Below are positions 1-9,790 of a stretch of DNA of 64,000 bases, piece by piece (positions within the stretch are counted from its first letter, which is position 1; the number at the start of each line of letters is the position of its first letter). The position numbers were made by a program, and so were the translations under genes. The stretch is from Psychrobacter sp. I-STPA6b (GTDB lineage Bacteria > Pseudomonadota > Gammaproteobacteria > Pseudomonadales > Moraxellaceae): the NCBI RefSeq assembly GCF_020662265.1, contig NZ_VEWM01000080.1, positions 186,001 to 250,000 on the forward strand, read 5' to 3'. A model generated the notes under the pieces. It was not told where the DNA came from. It was given only the letters and a program-made list of their open reading frames with translations, and searched no databases.

Positions 1-1127
1 CTCATTTTCACACGTAAGTCTGGGCGTTCTTTTCGCAGTGATTGTGCATATTTTAAACCCGAAGTATAAACGTCTGGATGCGCTACAATAAATACATCAC
101 AAGCTGAAGTCTGTGCAAAGGGTTCTATCGCTTGTATTAATAGCAATAAGCGTTCCAGTCCCATAGCAAAGCCAATGGCAGGTGCTGACTGTGCAGGTTT
201 CTTTGTATCACCCTGCTTTAGAGTTTTTAGCTGACCGATTAAACCATCATAGCGACCACCAGCACATACCGTTGCTTGTGCGCCCAGCTTATCAGTTACC
301 CATTCAAAAACTGTTTTATTATAGTAATCTAAACCACGCACCAGCTTTGGATTAATTTCATAGTCGATGCCTAGTACAGTTAAATACTGCTGTACTTTGG
401 CAAAATGCTCTTGACTATCTGCACCTAAAAAGTCAGATAGCATGGGCGCATCTGCTAAGATAGCCTGTGTTTTGCTATCTTTACTATCTAAGATGCGTAA
501 AGGGTTAGTGCTCAATCGACGCTGACTGTCTGCATCTAGGTCTGCTTTTTTATCGGTTAAGTAATCAACCAATGCCTGACGATATGCCGACCGCTCTTCT
601 GGCTCGCCTAGACTATTAATTTGCAAAGTTAGCTCATGATCAATACCCAAGTCTTGCCACATCATATAAGTCATGGCAATCAGCTCAGCATCTGCATCAG
701 GTAGTTCACTACCGAAGCTTTCAACCCCTAGCTGATGAAATTGACGATAGCGTCCTTTTTGGGGCTGTTCATAGCGAAACATAGGTCCCATATACCACAA
801 CTTTGGTGCATCACCACGTAGCAAATTATGCTCAATGACAGCTCTGACTGCGCCTGCTGTCCCCTCAGGACGCAAAGTAATAGGCGTTGGTGGGTCAGAC
901 TTATCGGTAAAGCTAAACATCTCTTTTTCAACAATATCCGTCGCATCACCAATAGCTCGAGCAAAAAGTTGAGTCTCCTCAACAATCGGCAAACGGATTT
1001 GCTCAAATCCAAATCTATCTAAAACATTGGCTAATGTATGCTCTAACTGTCGCCACTCACTACTTGGACGACTAACTTCTGTCGGTACTTGCAGGATGTC
1101 ATTAAAACCTTTAATCGACTTAATCAT
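1..1127 (-). CDS. hisS: Histidine--tRNA ligase, 3' part beyond window
   Basis: This enzyme charges tRNA-His with histidine in the cytoplasm. About 375 N-terminal codons are visible and the C-terminus runs off the left edge. The start at 1127 gives [13 protein letters not shown], the usual HisRS beginning. Class II motif 2 is seen around residues 100-130 ([17 protein letters not shown]), and motif 3 (GFAMGLERL) lies close to the window edge. No frameshift is visible. The gene lies just downstream of ispG on the same strand, as in Pseudomonas and Acinetobacter. Confidence 0.97.
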   Translation of the reverse strand, partial: MIKSIKGFNDILQVPTEVSRPSSEWRQLEHTLANVLDRFGFEQIRLPIVEETQLFARAIGDATDIVEKEMFSFTDKSDPPTPITLRPEGTAGAVRAVIEHNLLRGDAPKLWYMGPMFRYEQPQKGRYRQFHQLGVESFGSELPDADAELIAMTYMMWQDLGIDHELTLQINSLGEPEERSAYRQALVDYLTDKKADLDADSQRRLSTNPLRILDSKDSKTQAILADAPMLSDFLGADSQEHFAKVQQYLTVLGIDYEINPKLVRGLDYYNKTVFEWVTDKLGAQATVCAGGRYDGLIGQLKTLKQGDTKKPAQSAPAIGFAMGLERLLLLIQAIEPFAQTSACDVFIVAHPDVYTSGLKYAQSLRKERPDLRVKM

Positions 1128-1202
1128 AATCTACCAATCCAAAACTTCTCATATATTATTATTTGCAGAAAAACTTCATTTGCATTATATACTTAGATAC
1201 AC

Positions 1203-2321
1203 CTAGGCTTTCACCCGCAAAATCTCATTTTCTCGTTTTGCTTCACGTTCTTTTACTTTATCACGCACCATTTTTTCGATTTCATCTGCCAGTTGCTTGG
1301 TATCAATTAAGTGACTTTTATCACCGTTTCGATATACTAAAGAGTTTGGGCTAGCACCAACAACGCCAATATCAGCCTCTTTAGCTTCTCCCGGACCATT
1401 CACTTTACAACCAATAACTGAAACATCCATCGGCTCACGAATGTCTTCCAAACGTGCTTCTAAGTCATTCATTACCCGAATCACATCAAATTCCTGACGA
1501 GAGCAACTTGGACAGGCAATAAAGTTCACACCATTAGAGCGGATTCCTAAAGATTTTAGGATATCAAAGCCAATCTTAATCTCTTCTTCAGGCTCAGCAG
1601 CCAGTGAAATACGCATGGTATCTCCGATACCTTCGAGCAATAAGCCACCTAGCGCAATGGCAGACTTAACTGTACCAGTGCGATATACACCAGCTTCTGT
1701 GACACCCAAATGTAAGGGGTTTTCAATCTGTGCAGAAATCAGACGATACGCATCTAAGGTCAAAAATATATTACTGGCTTTAACTGAGACTTTATACTGG
1801 TCAAAGTTTAAGCGCTCTAAAATGTCAATATGGCGTAGAGCCGACTCTAACATCGCTTCACCTGTCGGCTCACCATACTTGCGTTGCAAATCTTTTTCTA
1901 ACGAGCCTGCATTCACACCAATACGAATCGGGATGTTATGCTCTCTAGCACATGCCACCACTTCTCGTACTTTTTTATCATTACCAATATTACCGGGGTT
2001 AATCCGTAAACAGTCTGCGCCGACTTCTGCAACAGCAAGTGCAATTTTATAGTCAAAGTGGATATCTGCAATTAAAGGAACATTAACCTGCTTTTTAATC
2101 TCAGCAAAAGCCGCAACTGTATCCATCGTTGGTGTCGATACACGCATCAAGTCTGCCCCAGCATCAACACAGCGCTGAATCTGTGCGACAGTGGCCGCCA
2201 CATCACAGGTGTTGGTATTGGTCATACTCTGTACACTAATGGGTGCATCACCACCCACTGCGACATCACCCACATAGATTTTCTTTGTAGGACGACGAGT
2301 TATGGGGGAAGGCATTGACAT
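1203..2321 (-). CDS. ispG: 4-hydroxy-3-methylbut-2-en-1-yl diphosphate synthase (flavodoxin)
   Basis: IspG (GcpE) is the iron-sulfur enzyme that converts methylerythritol cyclodiphosphate to HMBPP, the penultimate step of the MEP isoprenoid pathway. The protein is about 372 aa, normal for the family. The [4Fe-4S] cysteines are visible in CPSC (near residue 270) and [10 protein letters not shown] (near 305). The N-terminal TIM-barrel segment contains SVQSMTNT. The ATG at 2321 is preferred over a GTG one codon upstream because AAGGA lies about 8 bases before it. A second MEP gene, dxr, lies at 32-33 kb. Confidence 0.97.
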   Translation of the reverse strand: MSMPSPITRRPTKKIYVGDVAVGGDAPISVQSMTNTNTCDVAATVAQIQRCVDAGADLMRVSTPTMDTVAAFAEIKKQVNVPLIADIHFDYKIALAVAEVGADCLRINPGNIGNDKKVREVVACAREHNIPIRIGVNAGSLEKDLQRKYGEPTGEAMLESALRHIDILERLNFDQYKVSVKASNIFLTLDAYRLISAQIENPLHLGVTEAGVYRTGTVKSAIALGGLLLEGIGDTMRISLAAEPEEEIKIGFDILKSLGIRSNGVNFIACPSCSRQEFDVIRVMNDLEARLEDIREPMDVSVIGCKVNGPGEAKEADIGVVGASPNSLVYRNGDKSHLIDTKQLADEIEKMVRDKVKEREAKRENEILRVKA

Positions 2322-2384
2322 CACTTAATCCTTAATTAGCTCATTGAAGGGCAAATAGTATCTATCAGATATGATAGAGAAGAT

Positions 2385-3287
2385 TTATGGAGAAAGTGAG
2401 AAATTTGCTTGGTTATTTTGTGCATATTGCGTTAATGCAACCTTTTCTTGATTTAAGTTTAAAGCCACATTGCTAACTTTACTAATCTGCACCTGAAATG
2501 GTGGTACACCTGAGATTTTATAACCACCTCGAGACTGATTACCACTCATTAAAGATTTACCAGTTGCATCTGTCACGCTAATATCTGTATTACCACGTAC
2601 CCAAAAATCTAAGGTAGCCTGAGTAGCATTATTTGTGCTACCACTTTGGACTTCTTCTACAGGGGCTGTGGTTGTAACACCTACTGCACTACCAGCACCA
2701 GTGGCAGCTGTACCTGCTGGCAAAGAGGTGGCTGTATTATCCAAAGAAGCACCTTGTATCTGCTCTACACCAGATATGTCATCAACCACGACAACCTCTT
2801 CACCCTCTGCAGGCACTTCTTGTCTGGCATTGCTGATCGTACGTAATAAAAATACTGCTAAAACAACCAGTGCAATTGCACCCAATATTAACAGTGGATT
2901 TATCCGTAAGTTAAGACGACGAGAATCACGCTGCAGTGTCCCTAAAGGTTTTAATGGCGTGTTAATCTCACTGCGGCTTGCCTCTTTTAAATGCGTAGGA
3001 TAAGCAGCATCAAATGCTTTAGCAATATCATGCGGATCTAATCCCAAATACTTGGCATAGTTAATAGCAAAGCCACGAGCAAATGTCGCTTGAGGCAGTT
3101 TACTAAAGTCCTCTGCCTCTAGTGCCTCTAAATGACGCTTTAAGATATGTAGTGTATCTGCTGCTTCATCAAGAGTCGCTTTTTTCTGCTCACGAGCACG
3201 TCTTAACGTTGCTCCAAATGCGTGTGGAGAGCCACTCTTTTCTAGGTTTGATACAGTGTCAGTTGATTGGGGGGTAGTTACTTCCAT
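2385..3287 (-). CDS. rodZ: Cytoskeleton protein RodZ
   Basis: RodZ is a bitopic inner-membrane protein that links MreB to the cell-wall elongation machinery. The 300-aa product has a cytoplasmic helix-turn-helix domain at about residues 22-95 (FGATLRRAREQKKATLDEAA), one membrane span at about 132-150, a Thr/Ala/Gly-rich periplasmic linker and a C-terminal DUF4115-type beta domain. Its start overlaps the end of pilF by 10 bases, which implies translational coupling. The order pilF-rodZ-ispG-hisS is conserved in pseudomonads and Moraxellaceae. Confidence 0.93.
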   Translation of the reverse strand: MEVTTPQSTDTVSNLEKSGSPHAFGATLRRAREQKKATLDEAADTLHILKRHLEALEAEDFSKLPQATFARGFAINYAKYLGLDPHDIAKAFDAAYPTHLKEASRSEINTPLKPLGTLQRDSRRLNLRINPLLILGAIALVVLAVFLLRTISNARQEVPAEGEEVVVVDDISGVEQIQGASLDNTATSLPAGTAATGAGSAVGVTTTAPVEEVQSGSTNNATQATLDFWVRGNTDISVTDATGKSLMSGNQSRGGYKISGVPPFQVQISKVSNVALNLNQEKVALTQYAQNNQANFSLSP

Positions 3288-4186
3288 GATGCCTCTGGGT
3301 TACGAATCCAAGTTTTAAGCAATTTTGCTTCATCACTTAGGGGGTATGCTGATAAAAGTTGCTGTGATAGCTGTTGTCGTTGTGACAGATCATTACGTGC
3401 TGCCGCTAATTTAATGCCTTGTAACAATAAACGTGGGCTACTCGCCTCACCACCTGTTAACAAAACAGTTTCGTCATAAAATTGTTGTGCTTGTGGTATA
3501 CGATTTTGAGCAATAAGCAAATCGACCAACTCAATATGTGCAATTAAGCTATTACGATTGCCATCCAATGCCCGCAAAAATGCAGTTGTCGCCAGTTGTG
3601 TATTACCCACTTTTAGAGCGGTCCGCCCTAAATTTTCTAAAGCACCAATTCGTCCTTCATAGCCTAATGCAGCACCTGCCACTTCAAAGTGTTCTATTGC
3701 GTCATTATATCTTCCCATCTGCGATAGATATACACCATAGTTATTACGTGCTTGCATAAACTGTGGGTCAAGCTCAATGGCTCGCTTAAAAAATCCATCT
3801 GCCTTGGCAAGATTAATTTCACTGCCTTCTTGTTGCAATAGGATGCCCATCATATCATAAGCAGGCGCATATCGGCTATTAGCGGAAAAGGCCTTCTCTA
3901 GCTGCCGCTGTGCTGAATCGAGCTCATTTTGACGAATAAACTGCGCCGCCATTGCTGTACGAACTTGTGCAACTTTATTAGGATCAGACGTATATCCTGT
4001 TGGTTCAGTTGTCGTTGCATATCGGCTAGTCGGTGTTACCCCATCAACCGAAGTAGATTGACAACCACTTAGTACCATTATTGCCACGCTAGCAATCAGC
4101 GTTGCCCGTATAGCGTAATGAAAACTGCGAATATTATTGCGGATAATATCACGAAACGAATATGTAGTGGAGTATGAGACAGTCAT
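3278..4186 (-). CDS. pilF: Type IV pilus biogenesis/stability lipoprotein PilF (PilW)
   Basis: PilF is the outer-membrane pilotin lipoprotein needed for PilQ secretin assembly and pilus stability. The 302-aa product has a basic N-terminus, a hydrophobic stretch and a lipobox (VLSGC, Cys near residue 42). Tandem TPR motifs follow, for example AYDMMGILLQQ and ARNNYGVYLSQMGRYNDAIE. The long region before the lipobox is somewhat longer than usual, so a later start inside it is possible. The gene overlaps rodZ at its 3' end. Confidence 0.9.
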   Translation of the reverse strand: MTVSYSTTYSFRDIIRNNIRSFHYAIRATLIASVAIMVLSGCQSTSVDGVTPTSRYATTTEPTGYTSDPNKVAQVRTAMAAQFIRQNELDSAQRQLEKAFSANSRYAPAYDMMGILLQQEGSEINLAKADGFFKRAIELDPQFMQARNNYGVYLSQMGRYNDAIEHFEVAGAALGYEGRIGALENLGRTALKVGNTQLATTAFLRALDGNRNSLIAHIELVDLLIAQNRIPQAQQFYDETVLLTGGEASSPRLLLQGIKLAAARNDLSQRQQLSQQLLSAYPLSDEAKLLKTWIRNPEASWK

Positions 4187-4433
4187 AGTAAGTTCTTAAA
4201 TTAGCCATAAAATAGAAGGTGAAATTTTCACTATAAATCAACGTAAAAAAGCACTTATATCAGATACTTCGATATTCTATCTTCTGTTTAAGAAAGATTA
4301 AATACTTGAATATAAGTCAATCACATTTGTTAGTCTAACTTAAACTATTCGCAATATACCAGAATTAATTTGATATCAGCAAAAATGACATCTATCCGTT
4401 CTAACTAAACCGATTATCCAAATATATCTACTT

Positions 4434-5654
4434 TTAACTCATACTTTGTTCTTGCTCTTGAATACGTTGCTTCCATTTTGCAGAACGTCGAGTTCTATCA
4501 GCAACCTGACCCACCAACTGCCCACAAGCAGCATCAATATCATCACCACGAGTTTGGCGAATGGTACAAACAAATCCTGCTTTACTTAAAATATTGCTAA
4601 AAGCATGGATTCTATTATTACTTGAACGTCCATACGGTGCATGAGGGAATGGGTTAAATGGAATCAAGTTAATCTTGCTCGGTAAGTCATCTAACAGACG
4701 AACTAATTGCTGAGCATGTTCGTCGCTATCATTCACCCCTTCTAACATCACATATTCAATTGTCACATGCTTTTTGTGGCGTGGATTACTATCAAAGACA
4801 TAAGCACGTGCTGCTGCCATTAACTCTGCTAATGGATATTTTTTATTAATTGGGACAAGCTCATTACGTAACTCATCATTTGGTGCATGTAAAGAGATGG
4901 CAAGTGCCACATCAATATCATCAGCCAAATCATACATTTTAGGGACAACACCAGAGGTTGATAATGTGACTCGACGCTTTGATAGACCATACGCATGGTC
5001 TGATAGCATCAGTTTCATTGCAGAAACAACGGGCTGATAGTTCAACAACGGCTCACCCATACCCATCATCACCACATTGGTAACGTGATTTTGCCAATCT
5101 TGACTCGCAACACCCTGCATATAAGAAGCATTAGCAACCCAAAGCTGACCAATTATCTCAGCAGGTGTCAAATCTCGCTCAAAACCCTGTTTGCCAGTAC
5201 TGCAAAAACTACAGTCTAAAGCACAGCCAACTTGTGAAGATATACATAGTGTTTTTCGCCCATTGACCTTACTATCATCTGCTGGAATCAGTACTGTTTC
5301 TACCAACGAGCCACCCGCAACTTCAAACACCCACTTACGTGTGCCATCTTCGCTAAATTCTTTATGCTTCACCTTTGGCGGTGTGACACAGGCATGCTGA
5401 TTTAACTTTTCACGCAGTGCCTTAGATAAGTTTGTCATTTGGGTAAAGTCAGTCACACCATGCTGATATATCCACTTCATAACCTGTGTGGCTCGAAAGG
5501 GTTTTTCACCCAATGTCTTAAAATACGCTCCCAGCTCCTCTTGGTTCATACCTAGAAGATTGGTACGCTCATTCACCGCTTCTTTTGACTCTACAACAGA
5601 GGCATGGCTCACAGTGTTCTGCGCATCTGGATTGACAGTCGTAATTTTACTCAT
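4434..5654 (-). CDS. rlmN: Dual-specificity 23S rRNA (A2503-C2)/tRNA (A37-C2) methyltransferase
   Basis: RlmN is a radical-SAM enzyme that methylates C2 of A2503 in 23S rRNA and of A37 in some tRNAs. The CxxxCxxC cluster motif is visible as CALDCSFC near residues 144-151. GMGEPLLNY and the C-terminal resolving cysteine region (DIDAACGQL) are also present. The ATG at 5654 gives 406 aa with GGGTAAG upstream. An in-frame TTG at 5687 would add 11 residues with a poorer start context. The N-terminal 35 residues are a variable extension. Confidence 0.96.
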   Translation of the reverse strand: MSKITTVNPDAQNTVSHASVVESKEAVNERTNLLGMNQEELGAYFKTLGEKPFRATQVMKWIYQHGVTDFTQMTNLSKALREKLNQHACVTPPKVKHKEFSEDGTRKWVFEVAGGSLVETVLIPADDSKVNGRKTLCISSQVGCALDCSFCSTGKQGFERDLTPAEIIGQLWVANASYMQGVASQDWQNHVTNVVMMGMGEPLLNYQPVVSAMKLMLSDHAYGLSKRRVTLSTSGVVPKMYDLADDIDVALAISLHAPNDELRNELVPINKKYPLAELMAAARAYVFDSNPRHKKHVTIEYVMLEGVNDSDEHAQQLVRLLDDLPSKINLIPFNPFPHAPYGRSSNNRIHAFSNILSKAGFVCTIRQTRGDDIDAACGQLVGQVADRTRRSAKWKQRIQEQEQSMS

Positions 5655-5760
5655 GGGTCTTACCCTAACTTGACAACATGCAGACAAGTGCCATCAGCAA
5701 TATATGCCCATGACACTTGGCTTAATAAATAATATCAGCTCATATAATTAATATGAATGC

Positions 5761-6192
5761 TTAACGAGTACGCTCTAATACTTCGTCTTCAGCAAAAAAA
5801 TAAGCGATTTCACGTTTTGCTGACTCTGGAGAATCTGAGCCATGTACTGCATTTTCATCAATACTCTTTGCAAAGTCTTTACGAATAGTACCTTCAGCAG
5901 CTTCTGCAGGATTGGTTGCACCCATAATTTCACGGTGCTTTGCAATCGCATTTTCACCTTCTAATACAGAAACGACCACAGGACCTGAAGTCATAAAAGC
6001 TTTCAAGTCATTGTAAAAAGGACGCTCTTTATGCTCTGCATAAAAACCACCTGCTTTTTCATCGTCAAGATGCAACATTTTTGCACCCACAATTTTTAAT
6101 CCAGCTTGCTCAAAACGAGTATAGATTTCACCGATATGATTACCAGCAACAGCATCTGGCTTAATAATAGATAATGTACGCTCAATCGCCAT
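5761..6192 (-). CDS. ndk: Nucleoside diphosphate kinase
   Basis: Ndk transfers the gamma phosphate between nucleoside triphosphates and diphosphates through a phosphohistidine. The protein is 143 aa, the standard length. The active-site histidine is H117 in [12 protein letters not shown], and the N-terminus ([12 protein letters not shown]) is typical. The start has AAGGAG about 8 bases upstream. The position behind rlmN matches the conserved ndk-rlmN-pilF-rodZ order. Confidence 0.98.
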   Translation of the reverse strand: MAIERTLSIIKPDAVAGNHIGEIYTRFEQAGLKIVGAKMLHLDDEKAGGFYAEHKERPFYNDLKAFMTSGPVVVSVLEGENAIAKHREIMGATNPAEAAEGTIRKDFAKSIDENAVHGSDSPESAKREIAYFFAEDEVLERTR

Positions 6193-6705
6193 TAGTAAGA
6201 CTCCTTAATTTTGTCCAGTTTATTTATAAAACACAGCAGATAATACCAAACTCTACTAAATGGACACTAAATAATACAGTTTCCACCTAAAAATAGTCCC
6301 ATTATAATAGTTTTGATAAAACTGACGCCTATTATAATCAATCATAATATAAATGATAGAGTAAAGCGCAAATCTAACATCGAACTGTGATAAGTTTTAA
6401 TAGAAGACATACAATTTGCATCATAGCTGATACCTAGTGGATACCTTAATCCAACCATTGTAGCCATTTAAGTGGATATAACCGTCACTGTCTTTTAATA
6501 AAAACCAAAGCCATAACAACTAATACTATAATAAGGCTACGTTTAAAGGTAATGTTTATAAAAATAACCTCATAGCAGTTTGTATTGTGTCAATGCTACA
6601 AATTTTGACTCTATAAAATACAATATCCTTTTACAGTAGACTGCCTTATACTTAAACTGTATACCGAATATACTGCTTCCATGACATATTTTATTGAGGT
6701 CTATT
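6193..6705. other. AT-rich intergenic region with no recognised gene
   Basis: About 510 bases separate the divergent ndk and the phosphodiester-glycosidase gene. I see no ORF with coding character, no tRNA and no strong terminator. Short palindromic pieces are present (TGTCCA near 6213 and TGGACA near 6261). TATAAT-like hexamers around 6300-6340 could be ndk promoter elements, but no clear -35 pairs with them. Confidence 0.5.
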
Positions 6706-7614
6706 GTGTCTGTGATATCCAGCTCCAGCTCTTTTATCCAAAAGTTTTCCTACTCCACTACCCAAAAACATTATTGGGTAGCAGTGCTACTATCTTTTAT
6801 CACTATATTCACCACTGGCTGCCAAGATTCCCAGTCAGAGCAGTTAATAGAGCAACTAACAACAGATAACGAAACAACAGCAAAATTTTGTAGTAGGCAA
6901 ACCTCACCTTTTAAATACTCACTATGTCAAGTTGAGCAAACCCATATTTTATCTGGTGATGCCCTATCCTTACGCTTATTTTGGAAACCAGATGATGATA
7001 ATAAAAACCAAACCCTTAGTCCCCTATATAAGTTTGAGTCATTGATTGCCAATCTACCACAAAAATCAACACTCGAATTTGCCGCAAATGCTGGCATGTA
7101 TAATTCAGAGTTCGCTCCTATTGGCTATACTGTGATTAAAGGCGAAGAAATACGCTCATTAAACCTTAAAGAGGGAGGTGGAAACTTTCACCTATTACCT
7201 AATGGTGTACTATGGTGGGATAAGAATGGCAAGGTAAATATCACAGAAAGCCAGCAAATGAATGATTTGCTCAAGACAGATAAAGCCACACCTTGGTATG
7301 CGACACAGTCTGGACCTATGCTCGTCATTGATGGCAACATTCATCCTAAATTTAATCCTGATAGCACTTCTTTGAAGTTTCGTAATGGTGTTGGTGTCTG
7401 CGCAGATGGGCAGATTAAATTTGTTAATAGTGATGAACCAGTCAACTTTTATCAATTTGCTGCATTATTTAAAGGTGATTTGAGCTGTCATAATGCCTTA
7501 TTTTTAGATGGTGGCGTGGCTTCAGCACTATATGCACCCGAAATTGGACAAAAGGATGAAAAAAATATGGGGGTTATGGTCGGTGTTGTAGAAACGGCAG
7601 AAGCACAAAAATAA
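6706..7614 (+). CDS. Phosphodiester glycosidase family (NAGPA/DUF2233) lipoprotein
   Basis: The roughly 302-aa protein resembles bacterial members of the phosphodiester glycosidase (NAGPA, formerly DUF2233) family, whose precise substrates are mostly unknown. Family-type segments are visible: AANAGMY, EGGGNFHLLPNGVLWW, TQSGPMLVIDG, FRNGVGVC and ALFLDGGVASALY. A lipobox-like FTTGC near residue 40 suggests membrane anchoring outside the cytoplasm. No ATG fits. The GTG at 6706 has GAGG six bases upstream, and a TTG at 6694 is the alternative. The gene is monocistronic, with the ychF promoter region following. Confidence 0.8.
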   Translation: MSVISSSSSFIQKFSYSTTQKHYWVAVLLSFITIFTTGCQDSQSEQLIEQLTTDNETTAKFCSRQTSPFKYSLCQVEQTHILSGDALSLRLFWKPDDDNKNQTLSPLYKFESLIANLPQKSTLEFAANAGMYNSEFAPIGYTVIKGEEIRSLNLKEGGGNFHLLPNGVLWWDKNGKVNITESQQMNDLLKTDKATPWYATQSGPMLVIDGNIHPKFNPDSTSLKFRNGVGVCADGQIKFVNSDEPVNFYQFAALFKGDLSCHNALFLDGGVASALYAPEIGQKDEKNMGVMVGVVETAEAQK

Positions 7615-7731
7615 ATAAGAAGCTCTCTGTAAAAACAATGTGCTTCTATCTACTCCCCGTACAGTTATAATTTTTGCTACAATACACAGCGAATTATTCA
7701 TTTTTTTAAACAAATTTAAGAGAGACAATAC

Positions 7732-8823
7732 ATGGGCTTTAATTGTGGCATCGTCGGCTTACCAAATGTCGGCAAATCTACCTTATTTAATGCACTTACA
7801 AAAGCTGGCATCGCTGCGGAAAACTTTCCTTTTTGTACCAAAGACCCAAATGTTGGTATTGTGCCTGTACCTGACCCACGCCTCAAAAAACTAGCAGACA
7901 TTGTAAAACCTGAGCGTATCTTACCAACCACTATGGAATTTGTTGATATTGCTGGTCTGGTTGCGGGTGCATCACAAGGCGAAGGTATGGGCAACCAATT
8001 CTTGGCAAATATTCGTGAGACTGATGCCATTGCTCATGTAGTTCGCTGTTTTGATGACGATAATGTGATACACGTTGATGGTCGAGTCAGTCCAATTGAT
8101 GACATCGAAACCATCAATACAGAATTGGCACTGTCTGATTTAGAAGCCGTAGAGCGTGCCATTACTAACCTGAACAAAAAAGCCAAAGGTGGTGATAAGG
8201 ACGCCAAAGCAACACTTGCTGTCTTTGAAAAAGTACAACCATTATTAGCTGAAGGCAAACCAGCTCGTCTAGCTAATCTGGATGATGATGAGAAAAAACA
8301 AATCAAAAGCTACGGTCTAATCACTTTAAAACCCACCATGTATATTGCAAATGTTAGCGAAGATGGCTTTGAAGATAATGCTTATCTAGATGCAGTTCGT
8401 GACTATGCCAAAAATGAAGATGCCATCGTCTTAGCAGTATGTAACCAAATCGAAGCTGAAATTGCCCAACTGGATGAAGAGGACAAGCAGGACTTTTTAG
8501 AAGGCATGGGTATGACCGAGGCAGGGTTAGACCGAGTCATTCGTGCTGGCTACAACTTACTAGATATGCAGACATACTTTACTGCTGGGGTAAAAGAAGT
8601 CCGCGCATGGACAGTCAAAGTTGGTGCCACTGCCCCTGAAGCAGCCGGCGTCATTCATACTGACTTTGAGCGTGGCTTTATTCGTGCTGAAGTCATCGCT
8701 TATGAAGACTTTATTGAGTATGGTGGTGAAAAAGGAGCAGCTGCAGCTGGTAAGTCTCGCCTAGAAGGTAAAACTTATATTGTCCAAGACGGCGATGTGA
8801 TGCACTTTAGATTTAATGTCTAA
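7732..8823 (+). CDS. ychF: Redox-regulated ATPase YchF (OLA1 family)
   Basis: YchF is a universally conserved Obg-like P-loop NTPase that prefers ATP and binds ribosomes. The 363-aa length is standard. The G1 motif GLPNVGKST lies at residues 9-17, the G3 segment (FVDIAGLV) near 66-73, and a C-terminal TGS domain is seen ([15 protein letters not shown] onward). A terminator follows at 8905-8941, so it is probably transcribed alone. Confidence 0.98.
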   Translation: MGFNCGIVGLPNVGKSTLFNALTKAGIAAENFPFCTKDPNVGIVPVPDPRLKKLADIVKPERILPTTMEFVDIAGLVAGASQGEGMGNQFLANIRETDAIAHVVRCFDDDNVIHVDGRVSPIDDIETINTELALSDLEAVERAITNLNKKAKGGDKDAKATLAVFEKVQPLLAEGKPARLANLDDDEKKQIKSYGLITLKPTMYIANVSEDGFEDNAYLDAVRDYAKNEDAIVLAVCNQIEAEIAQLDEEDKQDFLEGMGMTEAGLDRVIRAGYNLLDMQTYFTAGVKEVRAWTVKVGATAPEAAGVIHTDFERGFIRAEVIAYEDFIEYGGEKGAAAAGKSRLEGKTYIVQDGDVMHFRFNV

Positions 8824-8904
8824 AATATATCATAACTATCATATGCACTGACTATCCAGTGTACTAAATAACTTAAAACAAAGTTATTTTCTTTTAAAAT
8901 AAAG

Positions 8905-8941
8905 AGACCTATTTAAATTCACATAGAAATAGGTCTTTTTA
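8905..8941 (+). terminator. Rho-independent terminator of ychF
   Basis: A 10-bp stem (AGACCTATTT pairing with AAATAGGTCT) encloses a 12-base loop and is followed by a run of T. It lies about 80 bases after the ychF stop and isolates ychF from the Zur-like operator gene downstream. Confidence 0.85.
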
Positions 8942-8953
8942 AATACAATTATC

Positions 8954-8968
8954 TGTTATATTATAACA
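8954..8968. promoter_or_regulatory. Zur-like operator before the His-rich lipoprotein gene
   Basis: The 15-base sequence TGTTATATTATAACA is a perfect inverted repeat about one central base, with its last base 27 bases upstream of the ATG at 8996. It matches the core of the gammaproteobacterial Zur box (TGTTATAnTATAACA) as I know it. A near-identical sequence occurs at 62429-62443. Repression by zinc-loaded Zur is inferred from this match and from the metal-binding look of the product. Confidence 0.7.
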
Positions 8969-8995
8969 TAATGTTTATTTTAATAAGGAATTACC

Positions 8996-9571
8996 ATGTC
9001 TTTATCAACCACATCTAAAGTACGTTTATTACCTCAACTTTGTGCAACCTTACTTATTCCCTGCTTAATGCTTAGTGCATGCCAAAAAAACGAGGCAACA
9101 CAAGCTTCTGAAGAGCCAGAGCAAAATCATGAAGCCCACGATCACGAAGGACATGACCACGATCACGAAGGGCATGACCATGACCACGAAGGGCATGACC
9201 ATGATCACGAAGGACATGACCATGACCACGAAGGGCATGACCACGATCACGAAGGACACCATCATGGAGGACATGATCCTGCTAATATGACCAAATTCTC
9301 ATGTGAGCCAGAACAAGAAATTTATGCACACTATCATAATGATGAGCAACCTAAAGTTGTCCATCTTCTTATTGATGGTGTTGAATATGAATTGACTGAA
9401 GCACCTTCAGATAAAAATACAGTATATAGCTCTGACATTGGTTTAACTGATGACCAAGGTATCACATGGACCGTCACCAGTGATAATAATGCGCAACTAG
9501 CCACCTTATCACTAGATGGAGCCAAAGTCGCAGATGGTGATGTCTTATTCCGTTGTGAAAAAGAATCTTAA
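8996..9571 (+). CDS. Histidine-rich metal-binding lipoprotein with MliC-like C-terminal domain
   Basis: The 191-aa precursor has a signal peptide ending in a lipobox (MLSAC, Cys 29). A region follows at about residues 43-94 in which five EGHDHDH units are repeated, giving dense His/Asp/Glu ligands for Zn2+ or a similar metal. A small C-terminal domain at about 100-188 has a CxxE start, a central DGVEYEL, a TWTV strand and a final Cys. That arrangement resembles MliC-type lysozyme-inhibitor domains and the lipoprotein at 50851-51327. A Zur-like box lies just upstream and GGAATT serves as a weak ribosome binding site. A role in periplasmic zinc capture or storage is inferred; no named family was confirmed. 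Confidence 0.75.
   Translation: MSLSTTSKVRLLPQLCATLLIPCLMLSACQKNEATQASEEPEQNHEAHDHEGHDHDHEGHDHDHEGHDHDHEGHDHDHEGHDHDHEGHHHGGHDPANMTKFSCEPEQEIYAHYHNDEQPKVVHLLIDGVEYELTEAPSDKNTVYSSDIGLTDDQGITWTVTSDNNAQLATLSLDGAKVADGDVLFRCEKES
9146..9250 (+). repeat. Five 21-bp tandem repeats encoding EGHDHDH
   Basis: Five consecutive 21-base units starting GAAGGNCATGACCA encode Glu-Gly-His-Asp-His-Asp-His. Units differ only at synonymous third positions (C/T, A/G). Because the unit is a multiple of three, copy changes keep frame and only alter the number of metal ligands. Confidence 0.9.
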
Positions 9572-9596
9572 TATTTAAAGAGTTAACCATAAACTA

Positions 9597-9674
9597 GAAC
9601 CTGTTGAACTGTCATCCCGTTAGGCTGTACCCCTTATAAATATTAGCCTAGCGGGATAAATATTCAAAATATCC
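9597..9674. repeat. Degenerate GGGTCT-family miniature element
   Basis: The left end GAACCTGTTGAACTGTCATC resembles the GGGTCTGTTGAACATTCATC end of the elements at 36160 and 50243, and TA dinucleotides flank both ends. Inside, ATCCCGTTAGGCT (9614-9626) pairs with AGCCTAGCGGGAT (9645-9657) at 12 of 13 positions. This shares the TTAGCCTA core found in the 34357 and 36160 copies. It lies between the His-rich lipoprotein gene and dgt. Confidence 0.45.
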
Positions 9675-9790
9675 TACTATTACGCCACTTTATTATTGTA
9701 ACAAACTACTTGCTACAAACATTTTTGCTGTGCTACGTTATCCTATATCACATAATAAATATTTATCAATCAATAGGATACAAAACAACA

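Noticed and set aside
1615..2052. 145-codon open frame opposite ispG
   Set aside because: It lies wholly within ispG on the other strand and shows no domain or start signal.
6193..6705. Possible small RNA in the long gap after ndk
   Set aside because: No terminator-like hairpin with T run and no conserved RNA pattern was seen on either strand.
9146..9250. Regular repeats that could suggest a CRISPR array
   Set aside because: The 21-base units are contiguous with no spacers, stay in frame and encode EGHDHDH inside a good lipoprotein gene.
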